From Ailanthus altissimus (taxonomy: Eukaryota > Streptophyta > Magnoliopsida > Sapindales > Simaroubaceae): a DNA stretch of 64,000 nt. The stretch is taken from assembly GCA_946807835.1 (NCBI GenBank), contig OX327691.1, positions 17,845,688-17,909,687 on the forward strand. Direction: 5' to 3'. The translations under genes were made by a program, and so were the position numbers. The notes under the pieces were generated by a model. The model was not told the DNA's origin. It ran no database searches and was given only the letters and a program-made list of their open reading frames with translations. Below, piece after piece: positions 35,845-46,964 of this stretch (within the stretch, counting starts at the first letter, position 1; each line of letters starts with the position of its first letter).

Positions 35845-38800
35845 TGACACGTCTAGAATATAGGAGTTTATTCCCAAGTGCAAGATTGTCGAAGTAATAA
35901 ATAACCCGATGAGAACGGGGTAGATCCACAAGGAAGTAAAATTAAGATTACAAACTATAAATATTTTAAAGACAATTAATGCAGTATAAGATATGTCACG
36001 CCCCAGACCCAAAAGATCCAATACATGACATAACTTACACTCATTCAATAATATTTAAACATTCATTTTAATTTCTTTCAGAATTATAACAATTGAATTA
36101 TGACTGGGACAACTAGTAAACCGGAGATACGCTGAGTTTTCTCAGAGATTAACACTCTACTATGTCACCAGTAGCAACTTTGTTACCGGAAGCCCAGAAT
36201 ATATTCATTGCAAATTCTTACTTAAAATCAATCCATAACCACACGTGGTGAAATTTAAACTAAATCCAACCACACACAATAAAATAATACATAAATATTT
36301 ATTCAATAGGGACAAATCAAATATCTTATCCCACGTGTCCCCAAATAAAACACTCAGCAACCTAGCAACTTAGGGAACCCAAAGAACAGTAAAAACCTTG
36401 CCAAATTTGCTAAGCACACATGTACCTTATTTACCTGAAATTATCATAAACTACAATGAGTATAAAACTCAGTAAGCATACTAGTTTTTCATATATCAAA
36501 TACAAATACATATATGTACATAATGCATATGTATGATATGCTGTGATCAATCAAAATCATAATCTTATCAAATCACATATCATGTAAGCGCTTACACATT
36601 CTTTCAAAACATATTACATGAATACCATCACTCAACTACTACTTAGTAAGACTTACACATCACATATCACATAATGAGCCAAATGTCACTCGTAGGTGAC
36701 ATACCGTATGAGAGGAATAGTATAAATGAGGTTTAAATTATACATATATAATGCTCAAGCCCAAAGGTAAGAGCCAAAACCTCACCCTGATCATCGGTGA
36801 GTCCTCTCACATGCACCAATACGCCACCACACGAATGTGATGACTCAATCTTCCTTTAGGTACCAATAGGATCCTACCTACATACAGAACACATAACATA
36901 TACCAATCTCAAAAGAAATACCACACATAAAGGCTCCACAAATCACATAAGATGCCTACTAAGTCAACAGTGAGTTCAAGCATCCTCAAAACACAAAATG
37001 TTTCCCATGGACATATTACACTTCAAAGCTTTTTTTGTTAAACACATTTCATTTTGAAAGCTCACTTTGAAAAACACATGTATGTCCATGCTCAATGTCA
37101 ATGCTCACATTCATAAACATATGTCTTTCACATTTCATATCAAATACACTTTGGCATAACATAAATATATTTCTAAGCACATTTACAAAATCATACATAG
37201 ATAATTACTATGGTTATTGTGATTTCAGTAAAAGTCTAGTATACTTACCTTTTAGCACTTTCAGCTACAAGGCTTAAATCTCCTTAACCTATCAATGGAG
37301 ATTAATCCTTTCATAAGCCTCACAATTTACACAAAATACTTTAAATAGCTTACAAAATTATACACAATGCATTTATCACATCAAATTGGTCTAAATACTT
37401 AGTTTCTCAAAACCTGTCATTCTGACCACTTACACTTAACAAAGTTTTTTAATACCTCAAATAATGTCCAATTACTCCAAAATCAGAATATATCATTTTT
37501 GACTCATATATCCTTCTTATATATAAATATTATATCAACATTCTTACACAATTCATTCCATACACACCTTCGAATCCAAACTACTAACCTGACAAGATCA
37601 TGATATTTACTAAACAGTATTCAATCTCCTAATTTTATAAAATCATATACTAATTCAAAATTTATAAAACTATCAAAACAATACTCTTGACACATAACAA
37701 AACCATGATAAATATTTCACTTCAAAATTACTTCCAAAAATATTTTAAAACTATTTTATTCCATAACTTTAAAAAATCTGTTAATCAAATACTGTAATGA
37801 GCTGATACACTTTAGAAAATCATAACACTTCAACTACATTGATCTAAATTCTCAATTCTTTATATATCATATTAGACATATAAAATTATCATATTCCATA
37901 AATGCTTAATTTTTAAAGATCATTCAGCAGGTCAAAAATTATTTTTCACTGTATCATACTATTTAGACAGGAAATGTTTAGATTTTCAGGGTTATTTTTG
38001 TAAATTCACTACAAATTAAATTTCTGCAATTTTCAATCGATTCAAAGTCTCAGATAATCCTAAACATGTCTACTTTTATATACTCAAAATTCAATACCAG
38101 AATCGAATCACAATAATTTATAAAATCCCTGGATCATGAAACTATCAAGTAGAAATTCTACAATTCATCATGATTTATCAAGCTATCTACATAGATCATC
38201 ATCAATTCTCACAATATCTTACGAAACACACATCAAATACTCAATTATACATATTTCCAGAAATCAAAACATAAGGGAATTAACTTAATTAACATCAATA
38301 AATTGAGAAATAGTTGTTATATACCTCTTCAAATCTAAAATTTCAATTTCTTCATCTTTTTCTTCTTTTTCTTCTCTTTCTCTCCCCTTTCTTTCTCTCT
38401 TTTCTCACTCTAAAAGGGATAGCTCGACCCAAAAGAGTGAATTAGGGTTTCAAAAGTGTACTTTTATACTTAGAGGCTAATTTTTGATATTTACAAATTT
38501 GCCCCAAAACTTTTAAAGTATTACAATTTGGTCCCTAAAATAAATATAAAGTCTTGTAATTAAACCCAATGCTAATAGTATGACTTTAACCTATACAAAC
38601 ACTACTAATAACAATACATAAATCAAGTATCACCCACATACAAATACAATAAGTATATTTATACATATATAAATACTTATTCTTACCGGTTGTGGATACT
38701 AGTTACTACAAGATATTTGCAAATATTAATTCAATTAACCAATTGAAATAATAGCCAAGGTTAGGGGGATCCACTCTTACCATAAGAAGTAAGAATATAT

Positions 38801-39979
38801 TTAACTCTTTTTATAATTCAATTGGAATTCTCACACAAAGGAAGTTCCAATTGAAAAATATAACAATTAAAGTTCATCATCATTTATATATTAATTAGTA
38901 TTTATTTTTTTTAATTATTATACACCAAATCTGATAAATGGGTTCAAGTATTTATTATGCCAATATTTATATATGTCTACAATAAATCAAGATTCTCACT
39001 TTACAAGAAATGGTATATACGTCAAATCTTGTAAATGGTTTCAAGAATTTATTATGCCAAGTATAAAGTTTGTCAATAATAAATCAAGATACACCACTTA
39101 AAAGAAAGGGTATTAATAATACAAACAAAATAAATACATCATATATAAATTTTCATAACTTAAGAATAAAACATTAAATTCATGAATAAGAGTTAAATAT
39201 TACCTTACCAAGAGTTTCACCCTTTCACCTTAGCATTAAAAAAATTACTTAGACATAATAAAACTAAAGAAATAGAAGAAAAGATAACATGACTTTACAA
39301 TAGTAAACAAAATAAATAATATTACAAAGAGATAATACAAAAGACAAGTATTTTGAACTAAAATCTAACTCTCTAATTATATGTTTTGGGCATAAATATG
39401 CTATCTATTTATATAAAAATATAGATAAATCGAGACAAATGAAGAGGGAACCACATGGATGATAAAAGTCAAGAATGGTGGCAAATAATTTACATTGATT
39501 ATCATTAATGCACCCACCTACTTATCTAATTTGGAATTGATGTGATCCGAATTAACTATCACTCAAAAGATCAAAGTTGTAGATAATTCTCTTATCTTTT
39601 CAAATTAAGTTGTCTCATACGTATTAGATATATATTTCTATAGTTATAGGCTAAATACTAATAACTATTCGGATTGGGCCTGTATTGCAGATCAGTTCTG
39701 TTTTAGGCTATTTTCACCCTATAAATGCTCAAATTTTGAATCCCTTGTGAAATACAATATGTTAAGCCATTGAGTCAGCTCTTCACAGGATCAAGAATCA
39801 CTTAAATTAAATTCCTAGGTAAAACGTTATGCCTATTTTACCGAACCTACCACAAAACAGTTAAAAATTAATTAGATACAATATTATAAATATATATAAG
39901 TTAAGGGGGTTAAAGACACTAATAATACAAAATAATGATATAAAACCCTTATTAAATGTGTAATTTTAAGTGTTCATCA
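35845..39979 (-). repeat. Inverted solo LTR of the 12611-14048 family, split by a nested insertion
   Basis: The minus strand begins TGATGAACACTTAAAATTAC at 39979 and ends GACGTGTCA at 35845; ATGGC flanks it at 35840-35844 and 39980-39984. Without the nested 2.7-kb unit and its duplication it is about 1413 bp, close to the 1438 bp of the other copy, and it aligns with it end to end. It inserted into the MULE hairpin array. Confidence 0.92.
35994..38710. repeat. 2.7-kb TG..CA unit nested in the inverted LTR, probable solo LTR
   Basis: It starts TGTCACGCCCCAGACCC and ends GTTACTACA. AGATA flanks it at 35989-35993 and 38711-38715, giving a clean 5-bp target duplication. No polyprotein coding is seen. 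A pyrimidine-rich tract (38340-38410) is followed by CGACCCAAAAGAGTG and AGGGTTTCAAAAGTG near the right side, consistent with LTR regulatory sequence. The size and the TGTCACGCCCC start recall large LTRs of Tekay/Del-type chromoviruses; that link is from memory and unproven. Confidence 0.82.
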
Positions 39980-39999
39980 ATGGCCAATTTGTGCGCATC

Positions 40000-40075
40000 T
40001 CGGTCCTAAGATGGTTACATTGTGCGCATCTCCAGGCACATCTCGGACCCGAGATGGGCTTGAGATGCGCAAAAC
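40000..40075. repeat. MULE hairpin words, right part
   Basis: CATCTCGGTCCTAAGATGG, GCGCATCTCCAGG, CATCTCGGACCCGAGATGGG and TTGAGATGCGC. Continuation of the array at 35729-35840 across the inserted LTR. Confidence 0.8.
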
Positions 40076-40119
40076 CAGACAGTAGCTGCTCTGGCTGCCG
40101 TCTGGTTTCAGCCAAACAC

Positions 40120-40528
40120 ATTGAAAACTATATTTTTTGCTAGATTTCAACATTTTTTTATACTATTCTAACTTATTTTTTATATTTAATTCATCAATAA
40201 CACCTATTTTTAACTTCAAATATAATTTTTATTTAATTTCTAACGAATATTAAAAAAGTTTAAAAAGTTTAAAAAAATTTACAAAATTTGACTATTTTCT
40301 TAAATTGAAGTGACAAATATATTCAGCAACACTCAAATTTACATAATAACAACTTCAAAAATATCTATCCATCAATATGATTTTTAGTTTAATGAAAAGA
40401 AACTTATGTTTTTTATTTTAGAATAAATTTGTCTATAAGTAAAAATTTTGAATAATAAAAAATATTTATTTTAAATTTAATTAAAAATAATAATAATAAA
40501 TTATGAGAATTATTTATAAAATTTTTCC
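40120..40528 (-). repeat. MULE right terminal inverted repeat
   Basis: On the minus strand this starts GGAAAAATTTTATAAATAAT at 40528 and follows the left repeat at 28956-29385 through GAAGTTAAAAATAGGTG and AAAAATAAGTTAGAATAG. Confidence 0.85.
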
Positions 40529-41168
40529 TTCTTAATTTCTTTCTGAGCTTAATTAGATGAATACAAGGTGGAAGATTATACCCCTTTACCTTGGTAACTA
40601 TCATGTTGTCAGTTGAATCGCCTGCCAATTAATGGTTTAGAACTGGAACTGATTCTTAATGCCAAATATGATACTGACCTTCTCCTCGTACTCATTTCCC
40701 AAAATTTTAAAATACTAGTCATTTAGTTTACCAAAAATTATATCCTTCATAATCTTTGAGTATTACTTGAATATTGATAAAATTGTTATATTGTGGATAC
40801 TATCATAATGTCTTATAAAAATCAACTTTTTTTTAAAAAAAAAACATTTTTTTTTCCAATCAATAGCTACGAGATTTGAATACTACAGACTATAACTTCA
40901 CAAACCTTTACCCCCGAGAGCTTTGTGCCCATGTCTTTGAATTCCCACATTAAGATACAATTCACCATGGCCACCTACTGTGCTTTCAGGAATCGAATTG
41001 TGAGACATTGGTGGTAGCTGCTATCAAACATCAAACTTGTTCAATTATGTCGTAAGCCAAGTTAATTGACTTTGTTTAATACATACATATATATATATAT
41101 ATATATGTTTGTGTGTGCGCACACACCAAACTCTAAAAGTTTTCAAAGCTGTAAAAATTATGTTATAT
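40529..41168. repeat. Duplicated PUP flank copy B (right part)
   Basis: Matches copy A at 19620-19860 and 23225-23300: CTTAATTTC, then CCCAAAATTTTAAAATACTAG, GAGATTTGAATACTACAG, and TTTGTGCCCATGTCTTTGAA with TTCCCACATTAAG. The sequence to 41168 shows no PUP coding before the CACTA element begins. An AT run and the palindrome TGTGTGCGCACACA lie at 41083-41124. Confidence 0.7.
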
Positions 41169-42620
41169 CATTATAAGAAATTTGACTTTTAATCACAAAA
41201 AATATAACTACAAAATTATTTTTGTGGCTTATAGTAATAATCAATCATGAAAATTCTGTTCATGACAACAAGTCAGTACATTTAGCCACAAAATTTTATT
41301 TCGTAACACAATGTGTCATATTTAGTCACGAAATGAGATTTCGTGGCACAATCTGTCACATTTAGCAACAAAATAAAATTTTGTTGCCAAATATACAAAT
41401 TTTTAGTAATGAAATAAGATTTTGTGGTCAAATGAGCTGATATTTAGCCACGGAACTATAATTCATGGCTAAAAAATACTACATTTAACCAAAAAATAAA
41501 ATTTTGTGGCTAATTATCAAAATATTTTGCCACAAATAATAATTTCATAAATAAATTTAGTGATTTTTAACTACAAAGTTTAAATTTGTAGCTAATACAG
41601 TACTATTTAGCTACGAAATATTAATTCGTAGCCATATGTAGCATTATTTAGCCATGATTATTTAAGTCATGGCCAATAAGTTTTTTCTCTAATTTTTTTT
41701 ATTTTCCTTTAAAATTTTCACTTCCTGCAAAATTATTAGTCAAAAAAATTGCATAGCTAAATGTATTTAGCCATTAATATTTAGTAGCTAATACATAGGT
41801 TGCAAAAATAATTTAAATTATAAATATAATAATCATAAATGTAATTAACTTAAAATTGGTAACTGCAATTTGGTTGTATATAATTATAATTATAATTATA
41901 ATAATATATAATAATTAAAATTAAGATCTAAATTGAAAATGTAATAATTATAAATTAGAACTAAAATTAAAATTAAAAATATAACTATAATCACTTCAAG
42001 ATTTGGGACTAAATATAATGACATTTAGCCATGAATTGACGATTTGTGACTAAATATAATAATACTTAGCCACCAAAATTAAGTTTTGAGGCTAAATAAT
42101 ATAGATATTAATTAAATTTTTTGAAAAAATTATTTAGCCACATTTTTTGTGTGGTTATATGTAACTTGTAGCCACGATATTTTTTTTCGTGACAATTTGT
42201 TTATTTTAATGTGTCAATTATTAGTCACAAATAGTTGGTTGCTAAATTAAATGTCATTTAGCTGCAACTCTTTATTTCGTGATTAAAAGTAGTGGCATTT
42301 AGTCATGAAACTTCAATTCGTGGCAACATAAATTTAATGTATGGCCAAAAGTGGATATATATAGCCATGAAATTTGATTTGTGGCTAATAGTAGCAAAAT
42401 TTTGTAGCTAAAAGTAGCAACATGTAGCTACAAAATCTTGATTCGTGGTAAAATGTAGCAATATTTAACCATAGACACTTGATTCATAGCCAAAAGTAGT
42501 AACATTTAGTTGCAAACTCTTTATTTGTGGCTAATAAATTTTTCACCAAAAGTTTTTACTTCCCACCCAATTATTATCCATAAAAAATTTCGTGGCTAAA
42601 AGTGACATTTAGTATTGGAA
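41169..42620. repeat. CACTA left subterminal repeat array
   Basis: Dozens of short words such as TTTAGCCACGAAAT, ATTTCGTGGC, TTTTGTGGCTAA and TAGCTACGAAAT alternate in both orientations at intervals of 20-60 bp. Such arrays are transposase-binding regions in CACTA elements. Confidence 0.85.
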
Positions 42621-42639
42621 TTATAATTGAAATTATATT

Positions 42640-44470
42640 TATAATGCTGTATTTATAATGAAATTATAATTAGTATTTAGTCATAATATTGTAATTAGAA
42701 TGTAATTAAAATAATAATTGAAATGTATTTATTAATTCGAAATATATTTATTAAAATTTAAATTTAAATTAGAAATGTAATAATTATAAACGTAATTGAA
42801 ATTGTATTTGTATTTGATTGGAGTTAGAATCGAAATCGTAATTGTAATTGAAATGTAATCATAAGAATTGAAAATTGAATAGAAAATATAATAATTATAA
42901 CGTAATTATAATTAGAATTGGAATTGTATGCATTCGAGTTAGAATTAAAATCATAATTGTAACTGAAAATTAATGTAATAAATAGAATTAAAATTGAATT
43001 GGAAAGGTAATAATTATAAATATGATTATAATTTAAATTGTAATTATTATATAATTGGAATTATAATTAAAATTGTATATATAATTTGAAATGTAATTAT
43101 TAGAATTGAAATTTAATAATTATAAATGTAATTAAAATTGTAATTGTACATGCTTGGAGTTACAATTAAAATCGCAAGTGTAATTGGAAATGTAATTTTA
43201 AGAATTGAAAATTGAATAGAAAATATAATAATTATAAACGTAATTATAATTGTAATTGTATGTATTTGGAGTTAGAATTAAAATCATAACTATAATTTTT
43301 TTATATATATTTATAACACATGCAAACAAAATCGCACTCAAGTGGAGGGTAGAATTGACCCCCCCCTAATGGTGTAGCCAATTCAGTTAGCAACCTAAGC
43401 TCAACAACATAATTGTAATTGAAAATGTAATAATTAAAATTAAAATTGAATTAAAAATATAATAATTATAAATATAATTGGAATTAAAATTGTAACTCGT
43501 AGGTAATTGAAATTATAATCAAAATTGTATTTATAATTCAGAATGTAATTATTAGAATTGAAATTTAAATTAGAATTGTATTAATTATAAACATAATTGA
43601 AATTGTAATTGTATTTGGTTGGAGTTAGAATTGAATTCGTAATTTTAATTCAAAATATAATAACATAGAAGTAAAATATAATTAAAAATGTAAGTATTAT
43701 AATTTAAATTTAAATTAAAATGTAATAATTATAAATATATTTGGAATTAAAATTCTAACTGGCATGTAATTAGAATTATAATTGAAATTGTATTTATAAT
43801 CTGAAATGTAAATATTAGAATTGAAATTTAAATTGAAAATATAATAATTATAAATTTATTTAGAATTGTAATTGTATGTGATTTGAGTTAGAATTAAATT
43901 CGTAATTGTAATTGAAAATGTAATTTTTAATAATTGAAAATTGAATAGAAAATATAATAATTATAAACATAATTAGAATTGGAATTGTATGTATTTAGAG
44001 TTAGAATTGAAATCATAAGTGTAATTAAAAATGTAATAAAAATTAAAATTGAATTAAAAATATAATAATTAAAAATATAATAATTAAAAATATAATTGAA
44101 ATTGAAATTATAACTAGTATGTAATTGTAATTATAATCTAAAATTTAATTATTATAATTTAAATTTAAATTAGAAATATAATAATTATAAATGTAATTAA
44201 AATTGTAATTGTATGTGATTGGTGTTAGAATTGAAATCATAATCGTAATTAAAAATGTAATCATATGAATAGAAAATATAATAGTTATAAACTTAATGGA
44301 ATTGTAATTGTATGTATTTAAAGTTAGATTTGAAATCATAATTATAATTGAAAATATACTAATTAGAAATAAACATGTAAAAATTAAAATTAAAATTGAA
44401 CTTAAAATGTAATTAGAATTGAAGTTGTAATTGGTATGTAACTCTAAATATATTTGAAATTGTATTTATA
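42640..44470. repeat. AT-rich tandem array with about 330-bp higher-order period
   Basis: Built from words like TAATAATTATAAA, GTAATTGAAATTGTAATTG and GGAGTTAGAATTGAAATC. The GAGTTAGAATT word recurs near 42820, 42950, 43155, 43262, 43620, 43880, 43993, 44220 and 44318, alternating short (100-130 bp) and longer (200-260 bp) spacing, so one unit of roughly 330 bp holds two. A non-repetitive piece (43300-43410) with a C run interrupts it. G is frequent but C is rare on this strand. Confidence 0.75.
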
Positions 44471-44471
44471 A

Positions 44472-44830
44472 TTACTATAACAAATACTATCATCTGTGAC
44501 TACAAAAAAGTTGTCGCAAAATATAAGAATTGCGATCATTGATATTATACTGCGACCAAATATTTATTGTCGCAAAGTTGCCGCAATAAATTCGTCAGGG
44601 ATTACTTTCTGTGATCACTTATTGACCTCATCGCAAAAAATATTATTTCAGTGACCAATTGATATAATCGCAAATTTAATTTGAAGTTGTGAAAAAATTT
44701 ATTTTTGCGATGAATCACGTGGTTGCAGAATATTTTTTCTGTGACTATAGATTTGACCATAAAAATTTATATATTCTGCAACTATTTTTTAGTCACAAAA
44801 TAACAAGGCTAGTTTAATTTTTTTTTAAAA
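44472..44830. repeat. Second CACTA-like subterminal block
   Basis: Begins ACTATAACAAATACTATCAT, like a CACTA end, followed by GTGACTAC, GTCGCAAA, TTGCGATC, TGCGACCAAAT, TTGTCGCAAAG and more. The repeated word here is GTCGCAAA/TTTGCGAC, different from the GCCACGAAAT of the main element. It may be a separate, truncated CACTA insertion. Confidence 0.5.
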
Positions 44831-45417
44831 ATATATATGTTTTAAGATGTATTGTGACCAAGTAGGTTGGTCCCCCCCCCCAAAAAAAGAATAATAATTT
44901 TTATCTAGATCCATGTTTATGGTTACGAAACATTACCCTTTGTTTCAATTAAAAAATAAAAAATATTGTTTTAAAAAACTATTTTGGGGGAACTTTTATA
45001 GTTGCCATACATATTTATTTATTTAAAAATAAGCTCTCTTCGTAGTTGTATGATAATTTTATCAATAATTAATATTATATTAATTTTAATTATACATATA
45101 ATATATTTTCTCTTTTATCCATATATAAAAATATAATTAAATTTATTGAATAAAAAATAGAAAAACTAAATTATTTAATCCTTAAGGTAAAAATTAACTG
45201 AATAGGTTACCAAACATGAAAGAGTACATAGTTATGCAACTCATATGACATTAATATCTAATTAACATTATCATTTACATATGATTGTATTAAATATAAT
45301 TGACATTGTCATTTACATATGATGGTATTAATATCTATCAGCCTATGTAAAGGTATTCAATTCCTAAATAAGCAGAAAAACACAAGATTCAATACAAATA
45401 TTTTGTATTTAGTGAGA
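44831..45417. other. AT-rich sequence without a recognised gene
   Basis: A C9 run (44873-44881) and an imperfect duplicate around CATTTACATATGAT (45271 and 45311) are visible; no coding similarity. Confidence 0.4.
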
Positions 45418-45439
45418 CTCCCCTGTAACAACAAACTCT

Positions 45440-45745
45440 TAGCTCTTAACAAACCTTTTATAGTGCCTCTTCAACAATTTCAAGGCATTTAAGTCAATTA
45501 ATACTTTGTCCATGTGTCAACTCACCTACCAAAATTTATGCACTAGTGATTCTCAAAACTTATATCATAAAAATTCAAAAATACATGAACTTACCATAGA
45601 GATGATCCTTTAGGATTCCATTATATATGAACTCATAAACAAGCATACTTCTCCCTACTTCTTGACAATACCCAAGAAACTACACTAAGTTCCTGTGATG
45701 TCTAACCAACTCAACTAATTTTATCTTTATCTTTATTATAACAAC
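45440..45745 (-). pseudogene. Receptor-like protein kinase gene fragment (two partial exons)
   Basis: On the minus strand, 45735-45597 encodes ELVRHHRNLV, a stop, FLGYCQEVGRSMLVYEF and NGILKDHLYG, matching subdomains III-V of LRR receptor kinases of the type with HRNLVQFLGYCQEEGRSMLVYEF. The match is directly followed by GTAAGT, an intact 5' splice site. About 80-150 bp further (45525-45455) LKCLEIVEEA follows GQSIN and a stop, resembling the next kinase exon. Retention of an intron shows the copy came from genomic DNA, not mRNA. The catalytic loop is absent. It lies inside the CACTA element. Confidence 0.78.
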
Positions 45746-46310
45746 ATTATAAATGTGCTTTACATGAATAATCTAATCAAAAAGTTCATAGTTATACACC
45801 TTTTTTTCTCTTTTTTTCAGTAACATGCACAATTTATTAAGGCAGAAGTAATATCTGACGGAAGCTAGCAAAATTCACAAGCATGCCAATTATCAAATAG
45901 AGAGAGAAAATTCAATACCACCCACATAATAAATATTTAGTCAAAATTTTGTGACCTATTGTCCTTTATAAATGATAAAGTAAAACTTATTATTTTCTTT
46001 TTGCCTCATAAGAACCAAGAAAAATATATTTGAACATACTTACACATATGCACCACAGTTGTTACACATATGAACCGAGGAAAACCACAAACTTCTTTTC
46101 TCACAACAACCAACCATCCATAGCCGTTATTATTTGTGTTTCAAAATATTGCATTTAAATTCAATCTCTTTCTTTAATAATAAATAATAAAAAAATCTAA
46201 TGGCTCATATAGACTTTACATTGCAACAACTTTTTTTTTTAAAAATAAATATATTGTTTTTGCATTCATATACAAATTCAAAAACATTCAAAGATTAGGG
46301 TGAGCTAACA
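45746..46310. other. AT-rich spacer
   Basis: No recognised gene. It should contain upstream sequence of the LOG copy; no clear TATA box just before 46311. Confidence 0.4.
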
Positions 46311-46964
46311 ATGGATGAAACTTCAGCTCGTAGATTTACAAAAATTTGTGTTTTTTGTAGATCAAACTCTGAAAATACTGAAGAGTTTGTAAGAGTTACA
46401 GAAAATCTTGGTAAAGTGTTAGTTGAGAGAAAGATACATTTATTATATGGAGGAGGTAGCCGTGAATTAATGGGGTCTGTGGCAAAAACTGCACAAAATA
46501 TAGGCAGTCAAATTTTGGGTATCATTCCAAAAGCTCTAGTTAATGAAAATATTATAGGAAAAATAATTGGGGATGCGTTACAAGTCTCATCTATGCACGA
46601 GCGGATGACACAAATGCTTAGGTATGCAAATGCCTTCATAGCTCTACCAGGAGGTCTCGGAACCTTGAAGGACATTTTTCAAATTGTCTCATGGGCACAA
46701 TTATAAATCCACCAAAAATTCATTGGTTTGTTACATGTTAATGATTTTTTTAATGAGTTGTTATCTTTTCTTGACTGTATAGTGGAAAGATAATTCATCC
46801 CACTTCTAGTCCGGCGAATTCTCATTTCTGCTCCAACTGTTGATCAACTAATTGATCAATTACAGTCTTTTATCCCTCTGCCTAATCCAACATTGCATCG
46901 GTTAGATTGGTCTACTCATGACAATAAGAAGAAGCACAAAATAAATTTAACTCTTCGCCTGTAG
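46311..46964 (+). pseudogene. Intronless LOG-type cytokinin phosphoribohydrolase pseudogene
   Basis: The frame of 218 codons matches the whole length of plant LOG proteins, which convert cytokinin riboside monophosphates to active bases in the cytosol. Seen: KICVFCRSNSENTEEF (N-terminal Rossmann strand), LLYGGGSRELMGSVA, LGIIPKALVNENIIG, MHERMTQMLRYANAFIALPG and GGLGTLKDIFQIVSWAQL. In-frame TAA stops lie at 46704-46706 and 46791-46793, after which the C-terminal part (LLSFLDCIVER, ILISAPTVDQLIDQLQSF) still reads in frame. The PGGxGTxxE motif ends in Asp instead of the catalytic Glu. LOG genes normally have several introns; none is present, which points to a retrocopy. No poly(A) tail is evident. 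Confidence 0.92.

Larger units (their letters stand above)
28956..40528. mobile_element. Mutator-like element (MULE) carrying DUF1985/ULP1 and MURA genes
   Basis: Long, degenerate terminal inverted repeats of about 430 bp start GGAAAATTTATATAAATAAT on the left and GGAAAAATTTTATAAATAAT on the minus strand at the right. They share ATTAAATTTAAAATAA, AATTTTTATTTATAGA, TTTGAAGTTA.AAATAGGTG and AAAAATAAGTTAGAATA. The flanks are ATCTTAATT (28947-28955) and TTCTTAATT (40529-40537), an 8/9 match to a 9-bp Mutator duplication. Inside, a DUF1985-ULP1 gene on plus (30170-32830) converges on a MURA transposase on minus (33290-35598). This set is known from Kaonashi-type (KI) MULEs. Excluding the nested LTRs the element is about 7.4 kb. 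Both genes are broken. Confidence 0.9.

Noticed and set aside
41169..42620. CRISPR-like array of short repeats
   Set aside because: Repeats are imperfect, in both orientations and irregularly spaced; they fit CACTA subterminal repeats in a plant genome.
46311..46706. A functional short LOG protein of 131 residues
   Set aside because: It stops before the C-terminal half, while the remainder is still readable downstream, and the catalytic Glu is changed. A truncated product would lack the dimer-forming end.
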